DNA of 55,055 nucleotides from Planctomycetota bacterium (GTDB taxonomy: Bacteria > Planctomycetota > Phycisphaerae > Phycisphaerales > UBA1924): NCBI GenBank assembly GCA_003696675.1, contig RFGH01000136.1:1-55055 (forward strand). Direction: 5' to 3'. The position numbers and the translations under genes are program-made. Positions 17,473 through 26,904 of the stretch are shown one piece after another. The notes beneath the pieces were generated by a model. That model made no database searches and was not told the origin of the DNA. It saw only the letters and a list, made by a program, of their open reading frames with translations. Position 1 is the first letter of the stretch, and each line of letters opens with the position of its first letter.

Positions 17473-18798
17473 GTGACGACCCGCCGACGCCAGAGAGCCT
17501 TCGCCCTGCCCGCCGCCACCGGCGCTGCCGCGTGCTTGGTCCTTTGTTCGGCCATCATTCCAATCGCCGATCCCCCCGCCCCCGCCGCGGTCCCGGAACA
17601 GCCCTCGGAGACCCTCAGCCGCCAGGAGCCGGTGGTTGAAGCTGTTCTGACGCTCAGCTCCGGGCGGTCGGTCACGGGGTTTCTGATCGAGGACTCCGCC
17701 GACAAAGTGGTGATCCGGCTCAACGGGATCGACACCACTTTCCCCCGGGCACGCGTCGCGGCCATCCGCGTCCTGCCCCCGGTCGCCGAACGCTATCAGG
17801 AACTCCGGTCTGCGATCGAAGACACCGATGTGCGGGCCCGCCTCGCGCTGGCCGAATGGCTCCGCGCCCGCCGGGCCTACGACTTGGCCTTGGCCGAACT
17901 CAAGGGCATTCTCGAAATCGAACCGGCCAACATCGAGGCCCGGACCCTGCACGATTGGCTGGAAGCCCAGCTTGCGCTGGAGCGAGCCGCACGGAACAAG
18001 CCCGCCAAGACAAGCCGAGAGCCGGGTCCAAAGGTCTCGCGCAGGACCGGCCTGCCCACCCTCTCCCCGGAGGACATCAACCGAATCCGCGTTTTCGAGT
18101 TCGATCTGTCCGCCGACACCCGGGTGACCATCCCCGAGTCGACCATGCGGGAGCTGATGGTCCGTTTCCCGGAGTCGTTCCCCGTCTCTGTTGAGGAGCG
18201 GGAGGCCATCCTCAAACTGCCCCCCGCCGAGCAACTGCGCCTCCTCTTCAAGCACCGGGCACGGGACCTCTACGAAACCGTGAAGGTCGCCGAGGACCCC
18301 CCCTCCATGCAGGTCTTCAAGGATCGCATCCACGGCACAAGAGGCTGGCTCGTCAATGGCTGCGCATCGACCAGATGCCACGGCGGCGCGGAGGCCGGCC
18401 GTCTGCGACTCATCAGCGAACGCCCCAACTCCGACGAAACCGCGTACACCAACTTCCTGATTCTTGAGAACTTCCGGCTCGCCAACGGCACCCCCCTGAT
18501 CAACCACTCCGAGCCCGCTCGCTCCCCGCTGCTGCACCTCGCTCTCCCCCGTCGGGCGTCGCTCTACCCCCATCCGGAGGTCGATGAGCAGGCCCTGGGC
18601 GAGAACTGGCGGTACATCTTCCGGTCCACCTCAGACCGGCGCTTCAAGGAGGCCGCCGACTGGATCGGCTCGCTCTATACCCCGCGGCCAGACTACGGCA
18701 TCACCTATCCACCACCCCAGCCCGATCCGCAGACCCCACCTGACCCCGATCCGGACGCGGAAGAGCCGAACCCTCCCGCCCCGCCCAGCCAGCCCTGA
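17473..18798 (+). CDS. Secreted protein with CX4CH heme-like motif, unknown function
   Basis: 441 residues from GTG at 17473 (another GTG at 17437 is possible; neither has a clear ribosome site). A basic n-region and hydrophobic stretch make a signal peptide. Residues about 55-170 hold a small beta domain (LTLSSGRSVTGFLIEDSADKVVIRL) followed by TPR-like helices. At residue 297 the sequence CASTRCHGG gives CX4CH, a spaced variant of the c-type heme-binding motif, set in a planctomycete-style NGCAST.CHGG context. The C-terminus is a Pro/Asp-rich tail. I do not recognise a named family. It follows fapA by 80 nt and may be outside the che operon. Confidence 0.75.
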   Translation: MTTRRRQRAFALPAATGAAACLVLCSAIIPIADPPAPAAVPEQPSETLSRQEPVVEAVLTLSSGRSVTGFLIEDSADKVVIRLNGIDTTFPRARVAAIRVLPPVAERYQELRSAIEDTDVRARLALAEWLRARRAYDLALAELKGILEIEPANIEARTLHDWLEAQLALERAARNKPAKTSREPGPKVSRRTGLPTLSPEDINRIRVFEFDLSADTRVTIPESTMRELMVRFPESFPVSVEEREAILKLPPAEQLRLLFKHRARDLYETVKVAEDPPSMQVFKDRIHGTRGWLVNGCASTRCHGGAEAGRLRLISERPNSDETAYTNFLILENFRLANGTPLINHSEPARSPLLHLALPRRASLYPHPEVDEQALGENWRYIFRSTSDRRFKEAADWIGSLYTPRPDYGITYPPPQPDPQTPPDPDPDAEEPNPPAPPSQP

Positions 18799-18870
18799 CG
18801 ACCCGCCTCGCCCTATCATGCCGGTCCGGGCTGACCCTCACCCAATGCGTCGCCCCATCGGAGTCGATTC

Positions 18871-20475
18871 ATGCCCATCAAGACCACCAGCCGCCCCTTC
18901 ACCATCGCCGCCCTGACCGCCCTGGTCGGGCTTGCCGCCTGTGGCGATGAGAAGGATGCCCGCGAGGCCTTCCATCAGGCAAACATCGAGTTCCGGAGCG
19001 CCGCCACGGGCGATGAGATCGCCCACCGCGACCACGCCGCGGCCGCGTACAACCGCATCACCCAACTGGTGCAGGACCACGCCGGCGATGGCTCGGGATA
19101 CGCCGAAGCCGCCGCGGTCTCCCTCGCCCAGGCCCGTCTCGGGGAAGCCTCCCAGGCCGCGATCGAGGCCGGACGGGTCGAGTCCGAAGCCATCCGCCAG
19201 GCCCGCGTCATCCGGGCCAACCTGTCCGAATACCTGTCGCTGTCCGCCATCGCCCAGGCCGCCTCGGTCTTTGACCCCGCCGCGGACATCGCCGAACTGG
19301 ACCGACTCCTCGACCTGCGGCGCGACGACGCGGCCCACTACGCCGCCGAGAAGCAGCAGATCGAAAACCAGATCGCCGATCTCGAAGCCCAGATCGCCGC
19401 CCTACGGGCCAAGGCCGATGCCGAGCGTCGCAAGGCGGGTGAGATCGAACTCTCAATGACCGGCGTTTCTGCCCAGAGGGCCGCCGAACTCGCCGCCGAA
19501 GTCCGCGAGTTCACCCTCCGCGCAGACCAATACCAGCTCGAGGCCGTGCGTCTGGAGGGCCGGGTCGGCCAGCTCCGCCCCACCGCCGCGGAGATCGACT
19601 TCAAGGTCGGCAACGCCGCCAGCCAGATCGCCATGCTCGAGCGTTCGCAGGAAGAGCTCCGCGAGCGAGCCCGCGCCTCTCAGGAGGATGCCGCCGAGGC
19701 CCGCGCCGCCGCCCGCGCCGCCCGCGACCGTCTCACCCAGCTCGGCGAAGCCCTGCGAGACTTCCGCCAGTCCGAAGTCCGCACCAAATCCGACGCCATA
19801 TTCGCCAAACTCCGTCAGGCCGAACAGGCACTGTCAAACGCCCGCGGTCCGCTGGCTGGCAGCGCGAGCGCCACCCGCGCCGCGATCAAGCAAGCCACCG
19901 CCGCCGCCCATTCCGCGGCCGCCGCCGGCCACGCCGAGGCCGCCGCCGCGTTCGCGGCCTTGGCCGCTGCCGGCATCTCCGGCGGCTTCGATCAGGACGC
20001 GGACTCGGCCAACGCCGAGGCGATCCAGGCATCCGAAGCTGCGAAGTCCGCCTTCCGCGAAGCCGCATCGGCACTCCGCTCGATGCGCGCCACTGGCGAA
20101 GCGGGCGACAAGGTTGAGCAGGCGGCCGTTCGCTTCGAAGCCCTCGCCGGTATCGAGCCGCAAGAGCCAGCCGACGACATGTCCTACGACAGTTCGTCCG
20201 AGGACGATTGGTCGTCCGCCTCGCCCGACACAACCGATGCCACGCTCGAGGATCTTCTGGCCAATCTCCCCGAAGACATGCGTGCCGAGGTCATGGCGCA
20301 ACTCCAGACCCAGCTCGACATGCTCAACTCCATCGACGACCCCGAGATTCTCCGCCAGACGCTCGAGCAGATGGACCAGATGGCCCCGATGTTGCCCGCC
20401 GAGGCCGCCCCCGGTCTCGATTTCATCCGCCGCACCATCGAGAACCGCATCGCGGAACTCGAGGGCGAAGGCTGA
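18871..20475 (+). CDS. Coiled-coil lipoprotein, unknown function
   Basis: 534 residues. The N-terminus MPIKTTSRPF plus a hydrophobic run ends in the lipobox LAAC (Cys at about residue 24), so the protein is probably lipid-anchored outside the inner membrane. The body is almost wholly helical: Ala/Glu/Arg/Gln-rich heptads from about 145 to 290 form long coiled coils, followed by an Ala-rich segment (about 320-390). An acidic Asp/Ser stretch near 430-455 leads to a final helical part. Similarity to TolC or envelope spacer proteins is compositional only. The next gene, a ferredoxin-NADP reductase, begins 43 nt downstream. Confidence 0.8.
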   Translation: MPIKTTSRPFTIAALTALVGLAACGDEKDAREAFHQANIEFRSAATGDEIAHRDHAAAAYNRITQLVQDHAGDGSGYAEAAAVSLAQARLGEASQAAIEAGRVESEAIRQARVIRANLSEYLSLSAIAQAASVFDPAADIAELDRLLDLRRDDAAHYAAEKQQIENQIADLEAQIAALRAKADAERRKAGEIELSMTGVSAQRAAELAAEVREFTLRADQYQLEAVRLEGRVGQLRPTAAEIDFKVGNAASQIAMLERSQEELRERARASQEDAAEARAAARAARDRLTQLGEALRDFRQSEVRTKSDAIFAKLRQAEQALSNARGPLAGSASATRAAIKQATAAAHSAAAAGHAEAAAAFAALAAAGISGGFDQDADSANAEAIQASEAAKSAFREAASALRSMRATGEAGDKVEQAAVRFEALAGIEPQEPADDMSYDSSSEDDWSSASPDTTDATLEDLLANLPEDMRAEVMAQLQTQLDMLNSIDDPEILRQTLEQMDQMAPMLPAEAAPGLDFIRRTIENRIAELEGEG

Positions 20476-20518
20476 TCCCACAGGTCGCCCCGACCCGGCC
20501 CGGCGTCAACAATCCTCT

Positions 20519-21490
20519 ATGAGCACACCGGCCACATCTGCCGAAATCCCGGGCATCCCAGTGATGCCCGAGGTCAACCAGCACCTTGTCTCCCCCGCCG
20601 AACCCGTCTCGGCCAGGGTTGTCGCGACACGCCTCTGCACCGCTTCCCGCAAAGCCGCCGGCTTCGTCCGCCATGTCGAGATCGATGTCTCCGGCACGCC
20701 CCTCGAAGGCGCATGGCGCGCCGGACAATCCTTCGGTGTCGTGCCACCCGGCACGGACGCGAAAGGAAAACCCCACAAACTCCGCCTCTACTCCATCGCC
20801 TCGCCCACCCGCGGCGAGGACGGCAGCGGCAAGATCCTCGCCACGACCGTCAAACGGTCCATCGACGAGCACTGGGACGACCACCGCCTCTTTCTCGGCG
20901 TGTGCTCCAACTACTTGTGCGACCTCCAGGAGGGCGACACCGTCCACCTGACCGGGCCGGCGGGCAAGCGATTCCTTGTTCCCCAGAACCCTGGCGACCA
21001 CGATTATGTGTTCATCGCCACGGGGACCGGCATCGCACCGTTCCGCGGCATGATCGGAGACCTCGCGGCCGCCGGCTACACCGGCAACGCCACGCTCATC
21101 ATGGGCACCCCCTACCGAACCGACCTTCTTTACGACGCCGAACTGCGGACCATGGAACGCGAGCACGAGTGGTTCACCTATCGAACCGCGATCTCCCGCG
21201 AGACCACCGCGGACCAGCCCCGCCCCATGTATGTCCAGGACCGGCTCGAGGCCGACGCCGAACAACTGGTCCCGCTGCTCACCTCAGAGCGCACCCTCAT
21301 CTACATCTGCGGCATCGCCGGGATGGAACTGGGCATCCTCCGCGCCCTGTGGACCATGCTGCCCCCCCACGCCCGCGGGCAGTATCTCAGCATTGCAGAG
21401 GATGTCCCGGCGGATCCGGCACTGTGGGACCGGCGGATGATCCCCAGACAGATCAAACCCACCAAACGGGTCATGATGGAAGTCTATTGA
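20519..21490 (+). CDS. Plant-type ferredoxin-NADP(+) reductase
   Basis: 323 residues from ATG at 20519; the frame is open upstream but runs inside the lipoprotein gene. It moves electrons between ferredoxin or flavodoxin and NADPH through FAD. The FAD site shows RLYSIASP; the plant/cyanobacterial CSNYLCD block and LTGPAGKRFLVP follow. The NADP half has TGTGIAPFRGM and the YICGIAGMELGI segment, and the chain ends in a C-terminal Tyr (MEVY) that stacks on the flavin in this family. The plastidic/cyanobacterial branch is the better match than the bacterial Fpr branch. No ferredoxin gene lies nearby. Confidence 0.92.
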   Translation: MSTPATSAEIPGIPVMPEVNQHLVSPAEPVSARVVATRLCTASRKAAGFVRHVEIDVSGTPLEGAWRAGQSFGVVPPGTDAKGKPHKLRLYSIASPTRGEDGSGKILATTVKRSIDEHWDDHRLFLGVCSNYLCDLQEGDTVHLTGPAGKRFLVPQNPGDHDYVFIATGTGIAPFRGMIGDLAAAGYTGNATLIMGTPYRTDLLYDAELRTMEREHEWFTYRTAISRETTADQPRPMYVQDRLEADAEQLVPLLTSERTLIYICGIAGMELGILRALWTMLPPHARGQYLSIAEDVPADPALWDRRMIPRQIKPTKRVMMEVY

Positions 21491-21581
21491 CCCCGCCCCC
21501 CTCACCCGCCGTTTGACCCTCCCGGCGGGGCTCGATAGGTTTCCACCCAGCCCGGACCGGGCCCAGCCAGGAGCGAACCCC

Positions 21582-22673
21582 GTGCGACCCAGACTTTCCC
21601 GCCTTGCCGCCGCCTTTGTGCTCTCCGCCGTCTCGTCGGCCTCGCTCGCCCAAGTCCGCGCCACCCTGCCCGGCTCGATCGTGGAGTCCGCCTCCATCGG
21701 CGCATCCGAACGCCAGCAGATCACCGACTTCGTCACCGCCCTCTCCAAGGAAGCCATCGGCGCCGACGCAGCCGCCGCCAACCGGGCCCGGGCCGCCTTG
21801 GTGGCCCCAATCCGCGAGCACCGTGCATCCGTCGCGTTCCGCCAGGCGTTCGCCGCCGTCGCCCTCGACACCGTTCGCCAGCTCACCGGCTCGAACGACC
21901 CGGGTGCACGCATCGCCGGCCTGCGCATCGCGGGAGCCTTGGCGACCGCCGACACGACCGCCCTCGTGACCGATGCGCTGAGCGATAGCGACGAGGGTGT
22001 CCGCGTGTACGCCGCCTCCGAAGCCCGCCGCGTCTTCGAGACCACCGCCGCCAACGGCCCGGCCATGACCGAATCCCAGGCGACCGCGCTGGTCAACGCC
22101 CTCGGCTCGGCACTGCCCAACGCGGACGAGCTTTTCCGCCAATCGATCATCCGCGCCCTCGGTGCCGCCGCCCAGATGGACCTCCGCGAGCTTGCCGGCA
22201 CCCGCCAGATCGCGCTGACCTCGCTGTGCAACAGCGTTGCGGCCTTGGTCCGCGGCATGGACCGCTCCGATCTGACCACCCATCGTGACACCGTCCTGCT
22301 GGCCACCACCGCCGCCACCCGCGCCCTCTCCCAGGTCGGCACCACCGTCCCCGACGCAGCGGCTAAGGCCGGGGCCGAACTCGGAGGCGAAATCCTCGCC
22401 GTCATCCTCGATCGCGATGTCAAGGGGCTGAACTCCCCCGACAAGGCCGAGGATGTCCGCCTCACACGGGCCGCCGAGTCCCTGGTCTACTTCGCCCGCC
22501 GCCGCGCGGTCGAGAACGCCAAGGGCGACGCGGCCAGCGTCCCGCAGACCGATCTCGCGGGCCTGCTCGAGAAAGGCGACCGCTCGTTCCGGCGGGAACT
22601 GCTCGCCCTGATCGGACCCGGCTCCTCGATGCTGGCCCAGTTCAAACTGCCGGACAACCGCTTCGTCAAGTAA
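21582..22673 (+). CDS. Secreted protein with HEAT-like helical repeats
   Basis: 363 residues from GTG at 21582 with AGGAG upstream; an in-frame TTG at 21513 lacks a ribosome site. The signal peptide is basic then AAAFVLSAVSSASLAQ with probable cleavage after Ala-Gln. The mature part is Ala-rich and helical, with repeats resembling HEAT/armadillo units (for example DPGARIAGLRIAGALA, SDSDEGVRVYAASEARRVF). Such repeats usually bind other proteins. I cannot assign a partner. Length and repeat style are typical of planctomycete periplasmic proteins of unknown role. Confidence 0.75.
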   Translation: MRPRLSRLAAAFVLSAVSSASLAQVRATLPGSIVESASIGASERQQITDFVTALSKEAIGADAAAANRARAALVAPIREHRASVAFRQAFAAVALDTVRQLTGSNDPGARIAGLRIAGALATADTTALVTDALSDSDEGVRVYAASEARRVFETTAANGPAMTESQATALVNALGSALPNADELFRQSIIRALGAAAQMDLRELAGTRQIALTSLCNSVAALVRGMDRSDLTTHRDTVLLATTAATRALSQVGTTVPDAAAKAGAELGGEILAVILDRDVKGLNSPDKAEDVRLTRAAESLVYFARRRAVENAKGDAASVPQTDLAGLLEKGDRSFRRELLALIGPGSSMLAQFKLPDNRFVK

Positions 22674-22733
22674 TCCGCCCCCGCCGGCCGGTCCCACACA
22701 ACGCCCCCTTCGCTTGGCCGGTACTGTCTAGAA

Positions 22734-24653
22734 ATGTACCGCCTGCTGCTGCCAATCCTGTTCCTGCTCGCCTTGGTCGGCGTGTCCATCCTCTCCGACC
22801 CCCCGGCCCCCCGCGCCGACTTCACCTTTATCAATCGCGGCGACATCAACACGCTCGACCCACAGCGGATGAGCTGGATGCAGGACCTCCGCGTCGCGCG
22901 TCTGCTCTTCGAGGGGCTCGTACAGAATGATGTCCTCTCGGACGATTTCGGAATCATCCCCGCTGTCGCCGAGTCTTGGACCATCTCCGAAGATGGATTG
23001 ACCTACACCTTCCGCCTGCGCGACAACGCCCGGTGGTCCAACGGCGAACCCGTAACGGCCGAAGACTTCCGCTACTCATGGCGTCGCGCCATGCTTCCCG
23101 ACCTCGCCTCTGATTATGTGAACATGTTCCTGCTCGTGAAGGGCGCGCAGGACTTCTATAAATGGCGCGAGCAACAGCTCGACGCGTTCCCCAAGCGCGT
23201 GTTCGACTCGGCCGACGCCCGGGCCGATGCCGCCCATCAGCTCTGGCTCGATACGGTCGCCAAGTTCGATGAGCTCGTCGGACTCAAAGCACCCGACCCA
23301 CACACGCTGGTGGTCACCCTCGAACGCCGCGTCCCGTACTTTCTCGATCTGTGCGCCTTCGCTGTTTTCTATCCGGTTTACCAGCCGCTGGTCGAGCAGT
23401 ACGAGCGCCCGGACCCCACCACCGCCCGCCTCATCCGCCGCCCCGGCTGGACCAAGCCCGGCGTGCTGATCTCCAACGGCCCCTTCCAACTGACCCGCTG
23501 GCGCTTCAAGCGTGACATGCGGCTGGATGCCAACCCCCACTGGTGGAACCGCGCAAGCCTCGCCATCGATTCGATCGACATCCCCTCGATCAACGATCCC
23601 AACGCCACGACGCTCGCATACCAGACCGGCACCGTGGACTGGGTCAGCGATGTCACGGCGCCGTACCGCGGCGACATGCTGGCCGACAAGGCCGCCTTCT
23701 ACGCCGAGCACGCCGATCTCGTCGCCGAACTCCGGGCCGAAGGGCTTGACCAGTTCGAGATCGATCGCCGCCTCCCCGAAGACCCCCGAAAGCACATCCA
23801 CGCCATCCCGGCCTTCGGCGTCTATTTCTACAACTTCAACTGCAAGCCGCTGCTCCCAGACGGACGCCCCAACCCGTTCGCCGATGCCCGCGTGCGCCGC
23901 GCATTCGCCATGTGCGTGGACAAGAAAGCCATCGCCGACCAGGTCCGCCGCCTGGGCGAGCCGCCCGCCGACACACTCATCCCGCCCGGCTCCATCGGCG
24001 GCTACCGCTCTCCGAAAGGCCTGCCCAACATCGGCCAAGCGGCCAACGACGCCGAGCGGCAAGCCATCGCCGCCGAAGCCCGCGCCCTGCTCGCCGAAGC
24101 GAACTTTCCCATGGACCTGGTGGTCGAGCTGCTGTTCAACAAGGACTCAGGCCACGACCTCATCGGACAGGCGTTAGCCAAGAACTGGCAGGAGTACCTC
24201 GGCGTGCAGACCCGCCTGCAGCAGAAGGAGATCAAGATCTTCCGCGAGGATCTCAAGAACAAACAGTACATGACCGCCCGCGCCGGGTGGTACGGCGACT
24301 ACGGCGACCCGACCACCTTCCTCGACATTTGTTACTCCACCGACGGCAACAACGACCGTGCGTACAACAACCCCGCCTACGACGCGCTGCTCGACCGGGC
24401 CGCTGTCACCGCCGATCCGCAGGAGCGGCTCGACCTCCTCTCGCAGGCCGAGGAACTACTGCTGCACGATGCCCCCTTGATCCCGATCTTTACCTACGCC
24501 AATGTGCAGCTCTTCGACCCCAACAAGGTCACCGGCCTGACAGCGCATCCACGCTCCAAGAACAATCTCTACCTCATCGATATCCTCGGCGACGGCAAAG
24601 GCCCAGACCAGCCCAAACCCATGCGACACACCGCGACGGAGGTGGCCCCGTGA
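22734..24653 (+). CDS. Peptide ABC transporter substrate-binding protein (family 5)
   Basis: 639 residues. It is an OppA/DppA-like solute-binding protein, membrane-tethered by one N-terminal helix (LLLPILFLLALVGVSIL) rather than by a lipobox. Family blocks are NTLDPQRM at the start, AESWTISEDGLTYTFRLRDNARWSNGEPVTAEDF, GPFQLTRWRFKRDM, and the C-terminal AEELLLHDAPLIPIF. The family usually binds oligopeptides outside the membrane and delivers them to the permease. It overlaps the permease gene by 4 nt (GTGA at 24650-24653). About 640 residues is slightly long, partly due to an insert near 130-165. No ribosome site is evident. Confidence 0.92.
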   Translation: MYRLLLPILFLLALVGVSILSDPPAPRADFTFINRGDINTLDPQRMSWMQDLRVARLLFEGLVQNDVLSDDFGIIPAVAESWTISEDGLTYTFRLRDNARWSNGEPVTAEDFRYSWRRAMLPDLASDYVNMFLLVKGAQDFYKWREQQLDAFPKRVFDSADARADAAHQLWLDTVAKFDELVGLKAPDPHTLVVTLERRVPYFLDLCAFAVFYPVYQPLVEQYERPDPTTARLIRRPGWTKPGVLISNGPFQLTRWRFKRDMRLDANPHWWNRASLAIDSIDIPSINDPNATTLAYQTGTVDWVSDVTAPYRGDMLADKAAFYAEHADLVAELRAEGLDQFEIDRRLPEDPRKHIHAIPAFGVYFYNFNCKPLLPDGRPNPFADARVRRAFAMCVDKKAIADQVRRLGEPPADTLIPPGSIGGYRSPKGLPNIGQAANDAERQAIAAEARALLAEANFPMDLVVELLFNKDSGHDLIGQALAKNWQEYLGVQTRLQQKEIKIFREDLKNKQYMTARAGWYGDYGDPTTFLDICYSTDGNNDRAYNNPAYDALLDRAAVTADPQERLDLLSQAEELLLHDAPLIPIFTYANVQLFDPNKVTGLTAHPRSKNNLYLIDILGDGKGPDQPKPMRHTATEVAP

Positions 24654-25654
24654 CCACAATGATCCTCCGCCGCCTCGCGCAACTCCCGCTGATCCTTCTG
24701 GTGATCTACACCATCACCCTGTCGCTCGCGTGGCTGGTCCCCGGCAACCCGCTCGAAAACCCCGACCGACGCCCCAAGCCGGAGGTGATCGAGCAGATGA
24801 ACAAGCAGTACAACCTCGACTCGTTCCCCAAGTTCTACCTGTCCTACCTCGATGCCGCGACCGGTATCGAGTTTCTCCGCGACCGTTTGTCCGGCCGGAT
24901 CGCCGAGGAGCAACGCCTCGCCGAAGCCGCCGGCCAGCCCGCCCCCCACCGCCCCGTGTTCAACCTCGGCCCCTCGCTCGAGTACGACGACTGGACCGTC
25001 AACGAAATCGTCGCGAGCGCGCTGCCCGTCTCGGTCACGCTCGGTGCGGCCGCCATCATCATCGCCCTGGTCGTCGGGGTGACCGCCGGCGTGGTCGGAG
25101 CCGTCAAGCCCAACTCTCTGGCCGATCTCGCCACGCTTGGGGTCGCTTTGATCGGCATCTCGCTGCCCAGCTTCGTGATCGGCACGGTGCTGTTGCTCGG
25201 CTTCTCCCTGCTCATCCCGATCTTTCCCGCCGCCGAGTGGGGCACGCCCAAGAGCCTCGTGCTCCCCTCGGTGACCCTCAGCCTGCCTTTCGCGGCCTAC
25301 ATCGCCCGCCTCACCCGCATGGGCATGATCGACGCCCTTGGGGCGGATTACATCCGTACGGCCCGGGCCAAAGGTGCGCCCGAGCGCACCGTGCTCTTCA
25401 AGCACGCGCTCAAAAACGCTTTCCTGCCCGTGCTCAGCTTCCTCGGCCCCGCGGCCGCGTTGGCCATGACCGGCTCGTTCATCGTCGAGCGGGTCTTCAC
25501 CGTACCGGGCATGGGCCAGCACTTTGTCAACGCCGTCCAGAACAAGGATCTGTTCCTGATCATGGGCGTGGTGCTGATCTTCGCGACGATGCTGATCCTC
25601 TTCAACCTCGCGGTTGATGTGCTTTACCGCTGGGTCGATCCGCGCATCGATTAG
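24650..25654 (+). CDS. Peptide ABC transporter permease (DppB/OppB type)
   Basis: 334 residues from GTG at 24650 (ATG at 24659 is the alternative). TM1 (ILRRLAQLPLILLVIYTITLSLAW) is followed by the extracytoplasmic loop typical of DppB, and about five more membrane helices. The EAA-type loop that docks the ATPase reads DYIRTARAKGAPERTVLFKHALKNAFLPVL. The chain ends in DVLYRWVDPRID, a standard DppB C-terminus. The usual operon continues with a second permease and one or two ATPases, but here the next gene is on the other strand one base later. Partners must lie elsewhere or be lost. Confidence 0.92.
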   Translation: MTTMILRRLAQLPLILLVIYTITLSLAWLVPGNPLENPDRRPKPEVIEQMNKQYNLDSFPKFYLSYLDAATGIEFLRDRLSGRIAEEQRLAEAAGQPAPHRPVFNLGPSLEYDDWTVNEIVASALPVSVTLGAAAIIIALVVGVTAGVVGAVKPNSLADLATLGVALIGISLPSFVIGTVLLLGFSLLIPIFPAAEWGTPKSLVLPSVTLSLPFAAYIARLTRMGMIDALGADYIRTARAKGAPERTVLFKHALKNAFLPVLSFLGPAAALAMTGSFIVERVFTVPGMGQHFVNAVQNKDLFLIMGVVLIFATMLILFNLAVDVLYRWVDPRID

Positions 25655-25655
25655 C

Positions 25656-26111
25656 TCACTCAACGAGCTCGAATGTCGCAGTGTCCGTCACCCCGCAGGT
25701 CACGAAGTCATCGGTCGTGAACTGCCCGGGCGACTGGCCCGGCGCGGTCGGACGCAGGTGCAGCGACAACCCGTTGCCGGCCCCCACCACCACCGCGTCC
25801 TCAGTCACCGCCCGAACCATGCCCTGCACGCGACGCGGCCGACCCAGCACCGGCTCGACATACCGCCCGCCAGCCCCCACGCGATCAATCCGCTTGGCGT
25901 CCACCCGGATGATCCCGATGACCTTCTGCCCCAGACGAGACTGGAACGCCGACAGATCGCCTCCGTACGGCATGAGGTGGATTCGGTAGTCCGTGTTGGG
26001 CACCGTCAGCACGACCATCGCGGGCCTAGTGGCCGTCGCGGGGAGCACCTCGGCGAGCGTTCCGCGTGTCAGGGTCGGGTCGATCTTGGTCGTCGGGGCG
26101 GGTTCGAGCAT
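25656..26111 (-). CDS. Hypothetical protein
   Basis: 151 residues, no signal peptide and no membrane helix. It is predicted mostly beta: TRPAMVVLTVPNTDYRIHLMP, GQKVIGIIRVDAKRID and a Gly-rich GAGGRYVEPV turn. There are two Cys-free halves and a single late Cys (TCGVTD). I do not recognise the family, and no ribosome site is clear upstream of the ATG. The stop is one base from the stop of the convergent permease gene. It may be co-transcribed with the TrpG/PabA gene, 39 nt upstream on the same strand. Confidence 0.65.
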   Translation of the reverse strand: MLEPAPTTKIDPTLTRGTLAEVLPATATRPAMVVLTVPNTDYRIHLMPYGGDLSAFQSRLGQKVIGIIRVDAKRIDRVGAGGRYVEPVLGRPRRVQGMVRAVTEDAVVVGAGNGLSLHLRPTAPGQSPGQFTTDDFVTCGVTDTATFELVE

Positions 26112-26150
26112 GCGGCAAGGATAGTGCCCATCCCAACGCCACGAAAGGGC

Positions 26151-26852
26151 TCAGCCCACCGCGTCGAGCGCCTTCGGACGGGGCACATCCCGCCCGCGGG
26201 GTCCCTGACGCAGGAAGTTCCACAGCATCGCCGGTCCTTCGGGCGTCATGAAGCTCTCCGGGTGGAACTGCACGCCCTCCATCGGCTGGCGGCTGGGGTC
26301 GCCCCACACGCGACGCAGCCCCATGATCACCTCTGTCTCGACGCCGTCGACCATGTCCGCGCACCAAGCGGAAACGATCCACCGATTCCCCTCCGCATCG
26401 GGCTGCTGCGGGATGGTGTCCCGGGCCACGACCAGCGAGTGGTACCGCGCCACCGTGGTCGGGCTCGCGATCCCCTCGTAAAGCCCGAGCCCGTCGTGGT
26501 GAATCACGCTTGTCTTCCCATGCATCAGCACCGGGTGCCGCCCCACGATCATGCCGTTGCGGTCGGCCATGCACTGGTGCCCGAGGCACACACCCAGGAT
26601 CGGGATCTGCCCGGCGTAGGCCCGGATCACCTCTCCCGAGATCCCCGCCTCCTTCGGTGTGCAAGGCCCCGGCGACACGATGATGTGGCTCGGGCCCCGC
26701 CCGCCGTCCATACCCGCGATGGACTCCGGCGCGATCTCGTCGTTCCGCACGACCACAAGGTCCCGCCCGGGCTCGAGCGTCCGATCGATCTCACCGAGAC
26801 GCTGAACCAGGTTCCAGGTGAAGCTGTCGTAGTTGTCAATAAGCAGGATCAC
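26151..26852 (-). CDS. Glutamine amidotransferase of anthranilate/aminodeoxychorismate synthase (TrpG/PabA)
   Basis: 233 residues from GTG at 26852 (MILLIDNYDSFTWNL, the canonical start of the family); the frame is open further but unlike the family. Class I glutaminase triad: Cys89 in GVCLGHQ, His197 and Glu199 in VQFHPES. The oxyanion-strand segment IIVSPGPCTP is present. It releases ammonia from glutamine for chorismate amination. No trpE, pabB or trpD lies in the window, so whether it serves tryptophan or folate synthesis, or both, cannot be told. It is divergent from the FkbM gene with 52 nt between starts. Confidence 0.9.
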   Translation of the reverse strand: MILLIDNYDSFTWNLVQRLGEIDRTLEPGRDLVVVRNDEIAPESIAGMDGGRGPSHIIVSPGPCTPKEAGISGEVIRAYAGQIPILGVCLGHQCMADRNGMIVGRHPVLMHGKTSVIHHDGLGLYEGIASPTTVARYHSLVVARDTIPQQPDAEGNRWIVSAWCADMVDGVETEVIMGLRRVWGDPSRQPMEGVQFHPESFMTPEGPAMLWNFLRQGPRGRDVPRPKALDAVG

Positions 26853-26904
26853 GGCCCAAGCGTATCCGTCCCCGCCCCGCCGCACCGACCCTAAACTCGC
26901 CCTG

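Noticed and set aside
22714..22733. TTGGCC and TAGAAA ahead of the peptide-binding protein as a promoter
   Set aside because: The spacing is only about 9 nt and the -10-like box nearly touches the ATG.
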